Shown here: positions 41,436 to 49,191 of the stretch, piece after piece
Numbering within the stretch: position 1 is the first letter of the stretch
How the letters are laid out: each line of letters starts with the position of its first letter
From: Streptomyces griseoruber
GTDB lineage: Bacteria > Actinomycetota > Actinomycetes > Streptomycetales > Streptomycetaceae
Direction: 5' to 3'
DNA length: 64,000 bases
Assembly (NCBI RefSeq): GCF_001514205.1
Contig: NZ_KQ948766.1
Span: forward strand, 465,215-529,214
The notes under the pieces: model-generated
Database searches by the model: none
The model's input: only the letters and a program-made list of their open reading frames with translations
What the model was told of the DNA's origin: nothing
Program-made: the position numbers and the translations under genes

Positions 41436-41846
41436 ATGTCAGATGACGAGTCCTACGAACTGCTCGGGTTCGACAACGTCCTGCTGCCCGTCGGCGACCT
41501 CGGCGAGGCCGTGCGGTTCTACGAGCGGGCCGGGTTCGCGGTGGCGTTCCGGTTCGACGAGGGCGGGATCGCGCTGCTGAAGGTCGGGGCCGAGACGCCC
41601 GGGATCCTGCTGCGGCGGGAGGAGGCCCTGGGGCACCGGCCGCCGCCCTGGGCGACGCCGCGCCTCTGGCTCGAGGTGCCGGACGCGCGCGTGGCGGCAC
41701 GGCGGCTGGCCGACGCCGGGATCGCGCCGCTCGATCCGCCGTTCTCCGTGGCGACGGGCTGGACCGTCGAGGTCGCCGATCCCTGGGGGAACGTCCTCGG
41801 GTTCGCCGACTACACCAAGCGGCCGGAGCTGGGCCGGAGGCCGTGA
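41436..41846 (+). CDS. VOC family (glyoxalase/bleomycin-resistance fold) protein
   Basis: A 136-residue single VOC domain: LGFDNVLLPVGDLGEAVRFYERAGF at the start, then LWLEVPDARVAARRLADAG and VEVADPWGNVLGFADY. The last glutamate-containing strand supplies a metal ligand in this fold. It might be a dioxygenase, lyase or ligand-binding protein. TATTCT at 41424-41429, 6 bases before the ATG, suggests a leaderless transcript. Confidence 0.85.
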   Translation: MSDDESYELLGFDNVLLPVGDLGEAVRFYERAGFAVAFRFDEGGIALLKVGAETPGILLRREEALGHRPPPWATPRLWLEVPDARVAARRLADAGIAPLDPPFSVATGWTVEVADPWGNVLGFADYTKRPELGRRP

Positions 41847-41868
41847 CCCAGATCCCATCCCCCTTGTC

Positions 41869-41882
41869 TTGAACACGTTCAA
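41869..41882. promoter_or_regulatory. Operator 1 of the 41940 operon (TTGAACACGTTCAA)
   Basis: A perfect 14-bp palindrome. Its TTGAAC half forms the -35 box of a promoter whose -10 is TACAGT at 41891-41896 (16-bp spacer), so a bound repressor would cover the promoter. An identical copy is 44 bp downstream. Confidence 0.85.
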
Positions 41883-41912
41883 AACTGGGCTACAGTCATC
41901 CCTGTCAGCTTT

Positions 41913-41926
41913 TTGAACACGTTCAA
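41913..41926. promoter_or_regulatory. Operator 2 of the 41940 operon (TTGAACACGTTCAA)
   Basis: A second identical palindrome, 44 bp (about four helical turns) from operator 1. It lies downstream of the predicted transcription start and ends just before the ribosome-binding site at about 41930. Confidence 0.85.
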
Positions 41927-41939
41927 CAAGGGGGACGCC

Positions 41940-42347
41940 ATGGATCGCACCGTCATCGCCTACGTCATCTACCTGGCCGTCAGCATCGGTCTGACCGTCT
42001 GGGTCGCCCGCACCCTCAGCCAGAACGGACGGGTCTTCCTCTCCGACGTCCTGCACGGCAACGAGAAGCTCGCCGACGCCGTCAACCACCTCCTCGTGGT
42101 GGGCTTCTACCTCGTCAACCTCGGCTTCGTCGCCCTCTACCTGAGCGGCGACGACACCATCGAGGACACCCGCGGCATCTTCGAGGCCCTGTCGACCAAG
42201 CTGGGCGTGGTGCTGCTGGTGCTCGGCGTGATGCACCTGGGCAACGTGTACGTGCTCAACCGGATCCGGCGGCGGGGGATCATGGAGCGGGAGCAGCTCC
42301 CGCCGGTCGCCCCGCAGGGCTGGACCGCCCCGCGGGCCGGGGCGTGA
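41940..42347 (+). CDS. Small integral membrane protein of unknown function
   Basis: A 135-residue protein with three predicted helices (about 5-25, 50-70, 85-105). The amphipathic DVLHGNEKLADAVNHLLVVGFY segment lies between helices 1 and 2. No known family is recognised. AGGGGGA lies 5 bp before the ATG. Two TTGAACACGTTCAA operators stand upstream, and the gene leads an operon with a DCC oxidoreductase and a TetR regulator, which probably represses all three. Confidence 0.82.
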   Translation: MDRTVIAYVIYLAVSIGLTVWVARTLSQNGRVFLSDVLHGNEKLADAVNHLLVVGFYLVNLGFVALYLSGDDTIEDTRGIFEALSTKLGVVLLVLGVMHLGNVYVLNRIRRRGIMEREQLPPVAPQGWTAPRAGA

Positions 42348-42862
42348 CGGCCGTGACCACCACGGCCGTACCCGGCGACCGGGACACCACGGGGGTCCCG
42401 GTCCGCCGGCTCACCGTCCTCTACGACGCCGACTGCGCCCTGTGCGCCTTCGTCCGCGACTGGCTGGTCCGGCAGCCGCAGCTCGTCCCGGTGGAGCCGG
42501 TCGCGGCCGGATCCGCCGAGGCGGCCGCCCGCTTCCCGGGGCTCGACCACCGCGCCACCCTCGAGGAGATCACCGTCGTCGGCGACGGCGGCCAGGTCTA
42601 CCGGGGCGCCGCCGCCTGGATCGTCACCCTGTGGGCGCTGCGCGAGCACCGGCCGCTCGCCCACCGGCTGAGCACCCCCGCGGGCGCGAGGCTCGCCAAG
42701 GGCGCGGTCCTGGCCGCCGCCAAGTGGCGCGGGGCGCGGCGCAAGGAGACGGGCTGGGGCGGCGGCGCGTACCACACCGCCGACGGCTGGTCCTTCGACC
42801 CCCGGCGCGGCTGGACCTACACCCCGCCCTCCTGTGCCGACGGCTCCTGCACAACTGACTAG
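42344..42862 (+). CDS. DCC family (DUF393) thiol-disulfide oxidoreductase-like protein
   Basis: A 172-residue protein with the defining DUF393 motif LYDADCALCAF (about 26-36), a DxxCxxC redox-type site, and an AAWIVTLWALREHRPLA middle segment. Function of the family is unknown; a thiol-disulfide role is assumed from the CxxC. GTG 42344 shares GTGA with the upstream stop, so the two are coupled. The C-terminus is CADGSC-rich. Confidence 0.85.
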   Translation: MTAVTTTAVPGDRDTTGVPVRRLTVLYDADCALCAFVRDWLVRQPQLVPVEPVAAGSAEAAARFPGLDHRATLEEITVVGDGGQVYRGAAAWIVTLWALREHRPLAHRLSTPAGARLAKGAVLAAAKWRGARRKETGWGGGAYHTADGWSFDPRRGWTYTPPSCADGSCTTD

Positions 42863-42873
42863 GCTCTCTGTCC

Positions 42874-43662
42874 GTGTCCGCCATGAACGAGCCCGCCGAC
42901 GAGGGCCGCGCCGAGCCCGCTCCCGCTTCCCCGGCCGAGCCCCGTGAGCCGTCCCCCGCGACCGGCTCGAAGTCCGAGCAGACCCGCGCGCTGATCCTGG
43001 AGACGGCGATGCGGCTGTTCCAGGAGCGCGGCTACGACAAGACGACGATGCGGGCCATCGCCCAGGAGGCCGGGGTCTCGGTAGGGAACGCCTACTACTA
43101 CTTCGCCGGCAAGGAGTGGCTGATCCAGGGCTTCTACGACCGTCTCGCGGCCGAGCACCGCGAGGCGGTCCGCGAGCTCCTGGCGACGGAGACCTCGCTG
43201 GAGGCCCGGATGGCGGGCGTGCTGCGGGTCTGGCTGGACGTGGCGACGCCATACCACGAGTTCGCGGTGCAGTTCTTCAAGAACGCCGCCGATCCGGACA
43301 GCCCGCTCAGTCCCTTCTCGGCGGAGTCGGAGCACGCGCGCGTGGAGGCGATCGCCGTCCACAAGGAGGTCCTCGCGGGCTCCAAGGCGAAGGTGCCCGA
43401 GGAGCTGCGCGAGGTGCTGCCCGAGCTGATGTGGCTCGCGCAGATGGGCCTCGTCATGTACTGGATCTACGACCGGACGGCGGGACGCGAGCGCAGCTAC
43501 CGGCTCGCGGAACGGGGCGCGCGCCTCACCGCGCGCGGTGTGGCGCTGGCCCGGTTCCGCGTCCTGCGGCCGCTTGTCCTGGAGATCCACGAACTGTTCA
43601 CGGACTTCCTGCCCGGCATGACCAACGCCCTGCCGGACCCGCAGAAGACGAAGCGCGGCTAG
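42874..43662 (+). CDS. TetR family transcriptional regulator, probable autorepressor of the 41940 operon
   Basis: A 262-residue protein from GTG 42874 (ATG 42883 is possible). A disordered Pro/Glu-rich leader of about 30 residues precedes the helix-turn-helix TTMRAIAQEAGVSVGNAYYYF (about 58-78). The large C-terminal helical domain contains ELMWLAQMGLVMYWIYDRT, as in fatty-acid- or lipid-sensing TetR proteins. It is the third gene downstream of two perfect 14-bp palindromes, which suit a TetR dimer. Its stop is 3 bp from the convergent MMPL gene. Confidence 0.88.
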   Translation: MSAMNEPADEGRAEPAPASPAEPREPSPATGSKSEQTRALILETAMRLFQERGYDKTTMRAIAQEAGVSVGNAYYYFAGKEWLIQGFYDRLAAEHREAVRELLATETSLEARMAGVLRVWLDVATPYHEFAVQFFKNAADPDSPLSPFSAESEHARVEAIAVHKEVLAGSKAKVPEELREVLPELMWLAQMGLVMYWIYDRTAGRERSYRLAERGARLTARGVALARFRVLRPLVLEIHELFTDFLPGMTNALPDPQKTKRG

Positions 43663-43665
43663 CCG

Positions 43666-46080
43666 CTAGTTGACCTCCGACATCTCCGCGAGTTCCACGT
43701 CGTGGACCAGCGGCTCGGCGCCGACGGTCACCTGGCGGGCCTGGGTGGTGTACGACGCCGCCGTGGTCGACAGCAGATAGGTGCCCGGTGCCGGGGCGGA
43801 GAGGATGTAGGAGCCGTCGGCCAGGGAGGTCACCTGGTCCAGCGGGCGGCCGCCCTTGGACAGCAGGGCCACCGAGGCGTTCTCCACCGGGTCGCCGGCG
43901 ACGTCGCGGACGAAGCCGTGGACGGCCGTCGCGGGGCCGTCCGACGGGCCGGCGGAGGGGGTGACGTCCTCCTCCTTCGGCTCGACCGCGAGATGCGGCA
44001 GCCGCTTCTCCAGCCAAACCGGCAGCCACCAGTTGGAGGCGCCGAGCAGGTGCATCGCGGCCGGCACCAGTGCCGTACGGAGGATGAACGCGTCGAGGGC
44101 GACGGCCGCCGCGAGGCCCACGCCGGCCATGGCCGCGCCCGAGTCCCCGCTGAGGACGAACGCGAGGAACACACAGACCATGATCAGGGCGGCGGAGTTG
44201 ATGACCCGGCTGGTCTCGGCGAGGCCGACGCGCACCGCGCGCGCGTTGTCGCGCGTGTGCACCCACTCCTCGTGCATCCGGCTGACCAGGAACACCTGGT
44301 AGTCCATGGAGAGGCCGAAGAGGAGGGACAGCATGATGACCGGCAGGAAGGCGTTGATCGGGCCCTCCTTGCCGAGGCCGAGCAGCTCCAGGCCCCAGCC
44401 CCACTGGAAGACGGCGACCAGGACGCCGAAGGAGGCGGCGGCCGCGATCAGGTTCATCACGGCGGCGGTCAGCGGCACCACCAGGGAGCGGAAGGCGATC
44501 AGCAGGAGCAGGAAGCCCAGTCCGACGATCGTCGCGACGAAGAGCGGCAGCCGGTCGCCGGTGACCGCCGCGAAGTCCTTGGAGACCGCCGTGACCCCGC
44601 CGACGTGCGCCTTCACCCCCGCCTTCGGGATGACGTCGTCCCGCAGCCGGTCGATGAGGGTGTCCGTCTCCTGCGACTGGGGTGAGGTCGTGGGCACGAC
44701 CTGGATGACCGTGACGCCCTTCGCGGGCGGCAGCGCGGCCGCCTGGGCCACGCCCGGCGCGTCCTCGATGCCCCGGACGAGCGCGGTCGTGTCGGTGCCG
44801 TCCACGACGACCTGGAGCGGGCCGTTGAAGCCCGGTCCGAAGCCCTCGGCGAGCAGGTCGTAGGCCTTGCGGGTGGTGGTGGAGGCGTCGTTGTTGCCCT
44901 GGTCGGTGGCGCCCAGGCGCAGCGACAGCACGGGCAGCGCGAGCACGGCCATGACGACCAGCGCGAGCACGGCGATCGTCCGGGGACGGCGCTGCACCTC
45001 CGCCGACCAGCGGGCCGCCGGACCGCTCGTCCGCTCCTCCTCCGGGCCCTCGGCGGCCAGGCGCCGGCGCTGCTTGCGGCTGAGCACCCGCGGGCCGAGG
45101 AAGCCGAGCAGGGCCGGCAGCAGGGTGGTGGCGGCGAGGACGCTGAGGACGACCGTCAGCGAGGTGCCGACGACCACGCCGTCCAGGAAGCGCAGGTTCG
45201 TCACCAGCATGCCCGCCAGGGCGATGCAGACCGTGCCGCCCGCGAACAGCACCGCGCGGCCCGAGGTGTTGAGGGCGGTGACCGCCGACTCCTCCGGTGC
45301 GACACCGCGCAGGATGCCCTTGCGGTGGCGGGTGACGATGAACAGGGCGTAGTCGATGCCGACGCCCAGGCCGATCAGGGAGGACAGCAGCGGCGCCAGG
45401 TCGGGGATGTCGGTGACATGGCTGAGCAGCTGGGTCGAGAACAGTCCGGTGCCCACGCCGAAGACCGCAACGGCGAGCGGCAGCAGCATCGCGAAGAGCG
45501 AGCCGAAGGCGAGGAACAGCACGATCGCGGCGGCGACCAGGCCGACCATCTCGGCGAGGCCGGTGGGCGGTTCCTGGACGCGCTGGATGGCCTGGCCGCC
45601 CAGTTCCACCTCCAGGCCGCCGCGCTCGGCGCCCCGCGCGGTGTCGACGACGTCCTGGACGAGTTCCTTGGGCACGGCGTTCGCCTGGTCGGCGAAGGTG
45701 ATCTGGGCGTACGCGATGCGCCCGTCCCGGCTGATCTGCCCCCCGCCCTGCTCACCGGCATAGGGGCTGGTGACCCCGCCGACGCCCTTCATGCCCGCGA
45801 TCTTCTCCAGCGCGGGCTGGATCCGGGACCGTACGTCCTGGTCGCGGACCGTGCCCTCGTCGACCTTCCAGACGACGGTGTCGGTGTCGCCCGCGCGCGC
45901 GGGGAACGCCTTCTCCATCAGGTCGTACGCCTTCTTGGAGTCCGTGTCGGGGAGGGAGAACACGTTCGCGTAGTCCGTGCCCGCCGTCGAGGCCGAGAAC
46001 CCCAGCCCGAACAACGCCCCCACCCACAGCAACAGGACCACCAGCCGATGCCGGTAGCACCAGCGTGCCAATGCCGCCAC
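43666..46080 (-). CDS. MMPL/RND family transporter with C-terminal carboxypeptidase-regulatory-like domain
   Basis: An 804-residue transporter of two RND halves with about 12 helices. The first helix follows WCYRHRLVVLLLWVGALFGLG. GLGVGIDYALFIVTRHR (half 1) and LLFGLSMDYQVFLVSRMHEEW (half 2) are MMPL signatures with the proton-relay Asp/Tyr. Residues about 715-800 form a beta-sandwich-like domain (VHGFVRDVAGDPVENASVALL, DGSYILSAPAPGTYLL). It would export lipids or drugs. GTG 46080 with GAGGAG 9 bp upstream is preferred over ATG 46161. It is divergent from a two-component system, which may control it. Confidence 0.87.
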   Translation of the reverse strand: MAALARWCYRHRLVVLLLWVGALFGLGFSASTAGTDYANVFSLPDTDSKKAYDLMEKAFPARAGDTDTVVWKVDEGTVRDQDVRSRIQPALEKIAGMKGVGGVTSPYAGEQGGGQISRDGRIAYAQITFADQANAVPKELVQDVVDTARGAERGGLEVELGGQAIQRVQEPPTGLAEMVGLVAAAIVLFLAFGSLFAMLLPLAVAVFGVGTGLFSTQLLSHVTDIPDLAPLLSSLIGLGVGIDYALFIVTRHRKGILRGVAPEESAVTALNTSGRAVLFAGGTVCIALAGMLVTNLRFLDGVVVGTSLTVVLSVLAATTLLPALLGFLGPRVLSRKQRRRLAAEGPEEERTSGPAARWSAEVQRRPRTIAVLALVVMAVLALPVLSLRLGATDQGNNDASTTTRKAYDLLAEGFGPGFNGPLQVVVDGTDTTALVRGIEDAPGVAQAAALPPAKGVTVIQVVPTTSPQSQETDTLIDRLRDDVIPKAGVKAHVGGVTAVSKDFAAVTGDRLPLFVATIVGLGFLLLLIAFRSLVVPLTAAVMNLIAAAASFGVLVAVFQWGWGLELLGLGKEGPINAFLPVIMLSLLFGLSMDYQVFLVSRMHEEWVHTRDNARAVRVGLAETSRVINSAALIMVCVFLAFVLSGDSGAAMAGVGLAAAVALDAFILRTALVPAAMHLLGASNWWLPVWLEKRLPHLAVEPKEEDVTPSAGPSDGPATAVHGFVRDVAGDPVENASVALLSKGGRPLDQVTSLADGSYILSAPAPGTYLLSTTAASYTTQARQVTVGAEPLVHDVELAEMSEVN

Positions 46081-46237
46081 GATGCGCAACTCCTCACTCA
46101 CAGTCGACGGGTCCCCCGGGTCCAGGACACCAGGATTGGCGGCACGCGCACGCGTGGACATCGCATGGCCATGACTCTCAAGGAACTCCAAAGGGGGAAC
46201 CGGCCCGGTTGTCGGTGGGGCCGCCGATACTGGGGGC

Positions 46238-46927
46238 ATGTCGACGGCCCCCGGCACCGTGCTGGTCGTGGAGGACGAGCCGAGCATCGCGGACGTCCTC
46301 GCCATCGCGCTGCGCTACCACCGCTTCGAGGTCATGACCGCGGGCACGGTCCGTGAGGCCCTCGCCCTCGCCGACCGCACCCGGCCCGATGTCGCGCTGC
46401 TCGACGTCATGCTGCCGGACGGCGACGGCCGGGCGCTCGGGCGCGAACTGCGCGAACGGCGGCCCCAACTGGCGCTGGTGTTCCTCACCGCACGCGACGC
46501 GCCGGCCGAGATCGTCGGCGCGCTCGGCTTCGGCGACGACTACATCACCAAGCCCTTCGACATCGACGTGGTGGTCGCCCGGATCGCCGCGGTGCTGCGC
46601 CGCACCCGCCCGGCGGACGTCCTGCCGCAGCGCCCGCCGCTGCGCTACGGCGAGCTGGAGCTGGACGAGACGACGTACAGCGTGCACCGCGCGGGCCGCT
46701 CGGTGGAGCTGACCCCGACGGAGTACGCGCTGCTGCGCTTCCTGGTGCGCAACGGCGGCCGGATCGTGCCCAAGGAGCAACTCCTGCGCCATGTCTGGCA
46801 GTACGAGCACACCCCGCCGGAGTCGACGGTGGTCGAGACCTACATCAGCTATCTGCGGCGCAAGCTGGACACCCTGGGCCCGCCGGTGATCACCACCCGG
46901 CGGGGCGTGGGGTACGGACTGGCATGA
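46238..46927 (+). CDS. OmpR/PhoB family response regulator
   Basis: A 229-residue regulator. The receiver domain (8-122) has the phospho-acceptor D56 in LLDVMLPDGDG, acidic residues in VVEDEPS, and K in YITKPFD. The winged-helix DNA-binding domain (about 135-229) includes ELTPTEYALLRFL and RGVGYGL. The start at 46238 has no Shine-Dalgarno; GATACT at 46226-46231 gives leaderless spacing. It overlaps the kinase gene as ATGA. Divergent from the MMPL transporter gene, a likely target. Confidence 0.93.
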   Translation: MSTAPGTVLVVEDEPSIADVLAIALRYHRFEVMTAGTVREALALADRTRPDVALLDVMLPDGDGRALGRELRERRPQLALVFLTARDAPAEIVGALGFGDDYITKPFDIDVVVARIAAVLRRTRPADVLPQRPPLRYGELELDETTYSVHRAGRSVELTPTEYALLRFLVRNGGRIVPKEQLLRHVWQYEHTPPESTVVETYISYLRRKLDTLGPPVITTRRGVGYGLA

Positions 46928-48381
46928 GGAGGCCGCGGGCCCTGCGGTGCGGGCGGGGCATGCACTCGCTGCGGGTGAAGCTGACCCTGGCGAACGTGGC
47001 GCTGCTGGCCATCGGGATCGTCGCGGCGACCGCGGTGAGCCTGATGGGGATGCGGCACTACCTGATGGACCAGATCGACGCCGAGCTGGTCAAGACCCGT
47101 GACTCGATCGCCGGTACGGGGCTCACCCTGCGCAAGCTGGACTCGCTGTCGGCGCTGAGCTTCCTGCGCGACCGGATGGTGCCCGGGGAGAGCGACGAGG
47201 AGTCGACGGCGGACACGGTCTTCACCGCCGTGGACGCCACCGGCCGTGCCGTGTCCCTCTTCGGAGTGCCGCCCACCGCCGCCCAGAGCGACCTCGCCGA
47301 CGCCGTGCGCGACCCGCACGCGCTCGCCCTCAAAGCCGACCCGGGCGACATCAGCATGCGCGGCGCGGCGTACCGGGTCACGGCCACCCGGCTCGGGGAC
47401 GGCACCTACGTCCTGATGGCGACCTCCACCGAGGCCCTGCGCCAGGGCATCACCAAGGCCCTCAAGCTCGATCTCGCCGTCGGCACCCTGCTGCTGGCGC
47501 TCCTCGCGTGTCTGACGCTGTTCAGCGTGCGGCGGCGGATGCGGCCGCTGGAGGACATGGTGGAGACGTCGTCGGCGATCGCGGAGGGCGATCTGACCCG
47601 CCGGGTGCCCTCCAGCCGGGAGACCAGCCTGGAGGTGGAGCAGTTGCGGCTCGCCCTGAACTCCATGCTCCACCAGGTGGAGGCGGCGTACCGCACGCGC
47701 GAGCGCAGCGCGGGCCAGCTCCGCCGGTTCGTCGCCGACGCCTCGCACGAGCTGCGCACCCCGCTGTCCGCGATCCGCGGCTATCTCCAGCTGTACGACC
47801 AGGGGATGCTGCGCGAGCCGGAGGAGCGCAAGCGGGCCTGGGACCGGATGAACGGCGAGGTGGACCGGATGGGCCGGCTGGTGGACGAACTGCTCACGCT
47901 GGCCCGGCTGGACCAGCGGCCCGAGCTGCGGCTGCGGAACGTGGACGTGAGCCGGCTGGTGCGGGACGCCGCCGAGGACCTGCGGGCACAGCAGCCGGAC
48001 CGGCCCGTCACGGTGCACGCGGACGGGACGCTGCTGGTGCGGGCCGACGAGTCGGGGCTGCGGCAGGTGCTGGGCAACCTGGTGGCCAACGTGCGCACGC
48101 ACACGCCCACCGAGGTCCCGGTGCGGCTGAGGGTGGAGCGCGTGGACGGGGTCGTACGGCTGTCGGTGCGGGACGAGGGGCCGGGGCTGGCGGCGGAGGA
48201 CGCGGCGCGGGTCTTCGACCGGTTCTTCCGGGCGGGCGGCGGCGCGGGCAGCGGGCTGGGACTGGCGATCGTGCAGGGGGTGGTCCGGGCCCACGGCGGC
48301 GAGGTGAGCGTACGGACGGCACCCGGCGAGGGCCTGGGGGTGACGGTGGAACTGCCGACCCGCCCGAAGTCCTGCGTCTGA
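46924..48381 (+). CDS. Sensor histidine kinase (HAMP-HisKA-HATPase)
   Basis: A 485-residue membrane kinase. Helix 1 (about 20-42), an extracytoplasmic sensor domain (about 45-175) and helix 2 (about 183-202) precede a HAMP linker (RRRMRPLEDMVETSSAIAEG). HisKA has the phosphorylated H275 in DASHELRTPLSAIRGYL, and the HATPase domain has N, G1 and G2 boxes (GNLVANVRTH, VRDEGPGL, GSGLGLAIVQG). Partner of the preceding regulator. The signal is unknown. Confidence 0.94.
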   Translation: MRRPRALRCGRGMHSLRVKLTLANVALLAIGIVAATAVSLMGMRHYLMDQIDAELVKTRDSIAGTGLTLRKLDSLSALSFLRDRMVPGESDEESTADTVFTAVDATGRAVSLFGVPPTAAQSDLADAVRDPHALALKADPGDISMRGAAYRVTATRLGDGTYVLMATSTEALRQGITKALKLDLAVGTLLLALLACLTLFSVRRRMRPLEDMVETSSAIAEGDLTRRVPSSRETSLEVEQLRLALNSMLHQVEAAYRTRERSAGQLRRFVADASHELRTPLSAIRGYLQLYDQGMLREPEERKRAWDRMNGEVDRMGRLVDELLTLARLDQRPELRLRNVDVSRLVRDAAEDLRAQQPDRPVTVHADGTLLVRADESGLRQVLGNLVANVRTHTPTEVPVRLRVERVDGVVRLSVRDEGPGLAAEDAARVFDRFFRAGGGAGSGLGLAIVQGVVRAHGGEVSVRTAPGEGLGVTVELPTRPKSCV

Positions 48382-48477
48382 CCGGCGGTGGCCAGGGCCT
48401 GTCGTTCGGATCAGGTCGCGGGACGGCGACGGGACTGCTCGGCGCCGGTGAGCTGCGGCCTGATCCGCACGACGGGC

Positions 48478-48648
48478 CCTAGTGCCGCGGCAGGCAACGT
48501 TCGCCCCGTCGCGACGCCCGGCACGCACTCTCGCCGCACCGGCCGAAAGCCCAAGTACGTCCAGTACGAGGACTTCCGGCCGGCACGCCGAGAGCACGCA
48601 CCGGACGCCGCTCCTTGACGGGCAAACGTTGCCTGCCGCGGCACTAGG
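48478..48648. mobile_element. 171-bp miniature inverted-repeat/hairpin element
   Basis: A perfect 24-bp terminal inverted repeat, CCTAGTGCCGCGGCAGGCAA plus CGTT, lies at 48478-48501 and inverted at 48625-48648. The interior is also self-complementary with G-U pairs and centres on GTAC-GTCCA-GTAC (about 48555-48567), so a transcript would fold into one long hairpin. There is no transposase gene, so it would be non-autonomous. Its right edge supplies the stop codon of the 48644-49045 gene. Confidence 0.75.
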
Positions 48649-49045
48649 TGCTCGCCAGGACCAGCGCCCACACCGTCTTGCCGTGCCGTCCTCTGCTCCA
48701 CACGCCCCATGCGGTGGCGAGGTGTTCCACGAGGTGCAGGCCGCGGCCGTGTTCCTCCCACTCGCCGACCACCCGCGGCCGGGGTTCCCGGCGGTCCTCG
48801 TCGGAGACCTCGATGAGACAGGAGCCGTCCGCGAGCGCGGTGACCGCCACCTCGAACTCCCGCTCCCGCAGGGGCCCGTGGCGGATGACGTTGGTGGCGA
48901 GCTCCGACACCACGAGGACGGCGTCGGTCAGCGCCCGGTCGTCGGGACCGTGCCCCCAGTCGGCCAGATGGTCCCGCACCCGGCGCCGGGCCAGCCCGAC
49001 GGACGCCGGATGCCGGGGCAGCCGGAAGGAGTTGCGTCTCAGCAC
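48644..49045 (-). CDS. RsbW-like ATP-binding protein (HATPase_c_2, anti-sigma factor-type kinase)
   Basis: A 133-residue Bergerat-fold protein typical of the many Streptomyces single-domain serine kinase/anti-sigma-like proteins. LVVSELATNVIRHG (about 44-57) is the N box, IEVSDEDRREPRP and GRGLHLVEHLATAWGV form G boxes. It may bind a sigma factor or anti-anti-sigma partner not present here. Its TAG stop is contributed by the inverted-repeat element, so its original C-terminus may have been replaced. Confidence 0.88.
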   Translation of the reverse strand: MLRRNSFRLPRHPASVGLARRRVRDHLADWGHGPDDRALTDAVLVVSELATNVIRHGPLREREFEVAVTALADGSCLIEVSDEDRREPRPRVVGEWEEHGRGLHLVEHLATAWGVWSRGRHGKTVWALVLAST

Positions 49046-49191
49046 GTCTGCTCCTCACCCCGCGCACAGCTCCGTCACATCGCACCCCGACGGGTGACTG
49101 CCCGCGCTGCTGGGGGCGCATGCCCGAACGGGCCGGATCCGCCTGGCGGACCGGCCCTCGGGTCACTGCTGCGGTGGGTGGGTACGGGGTG

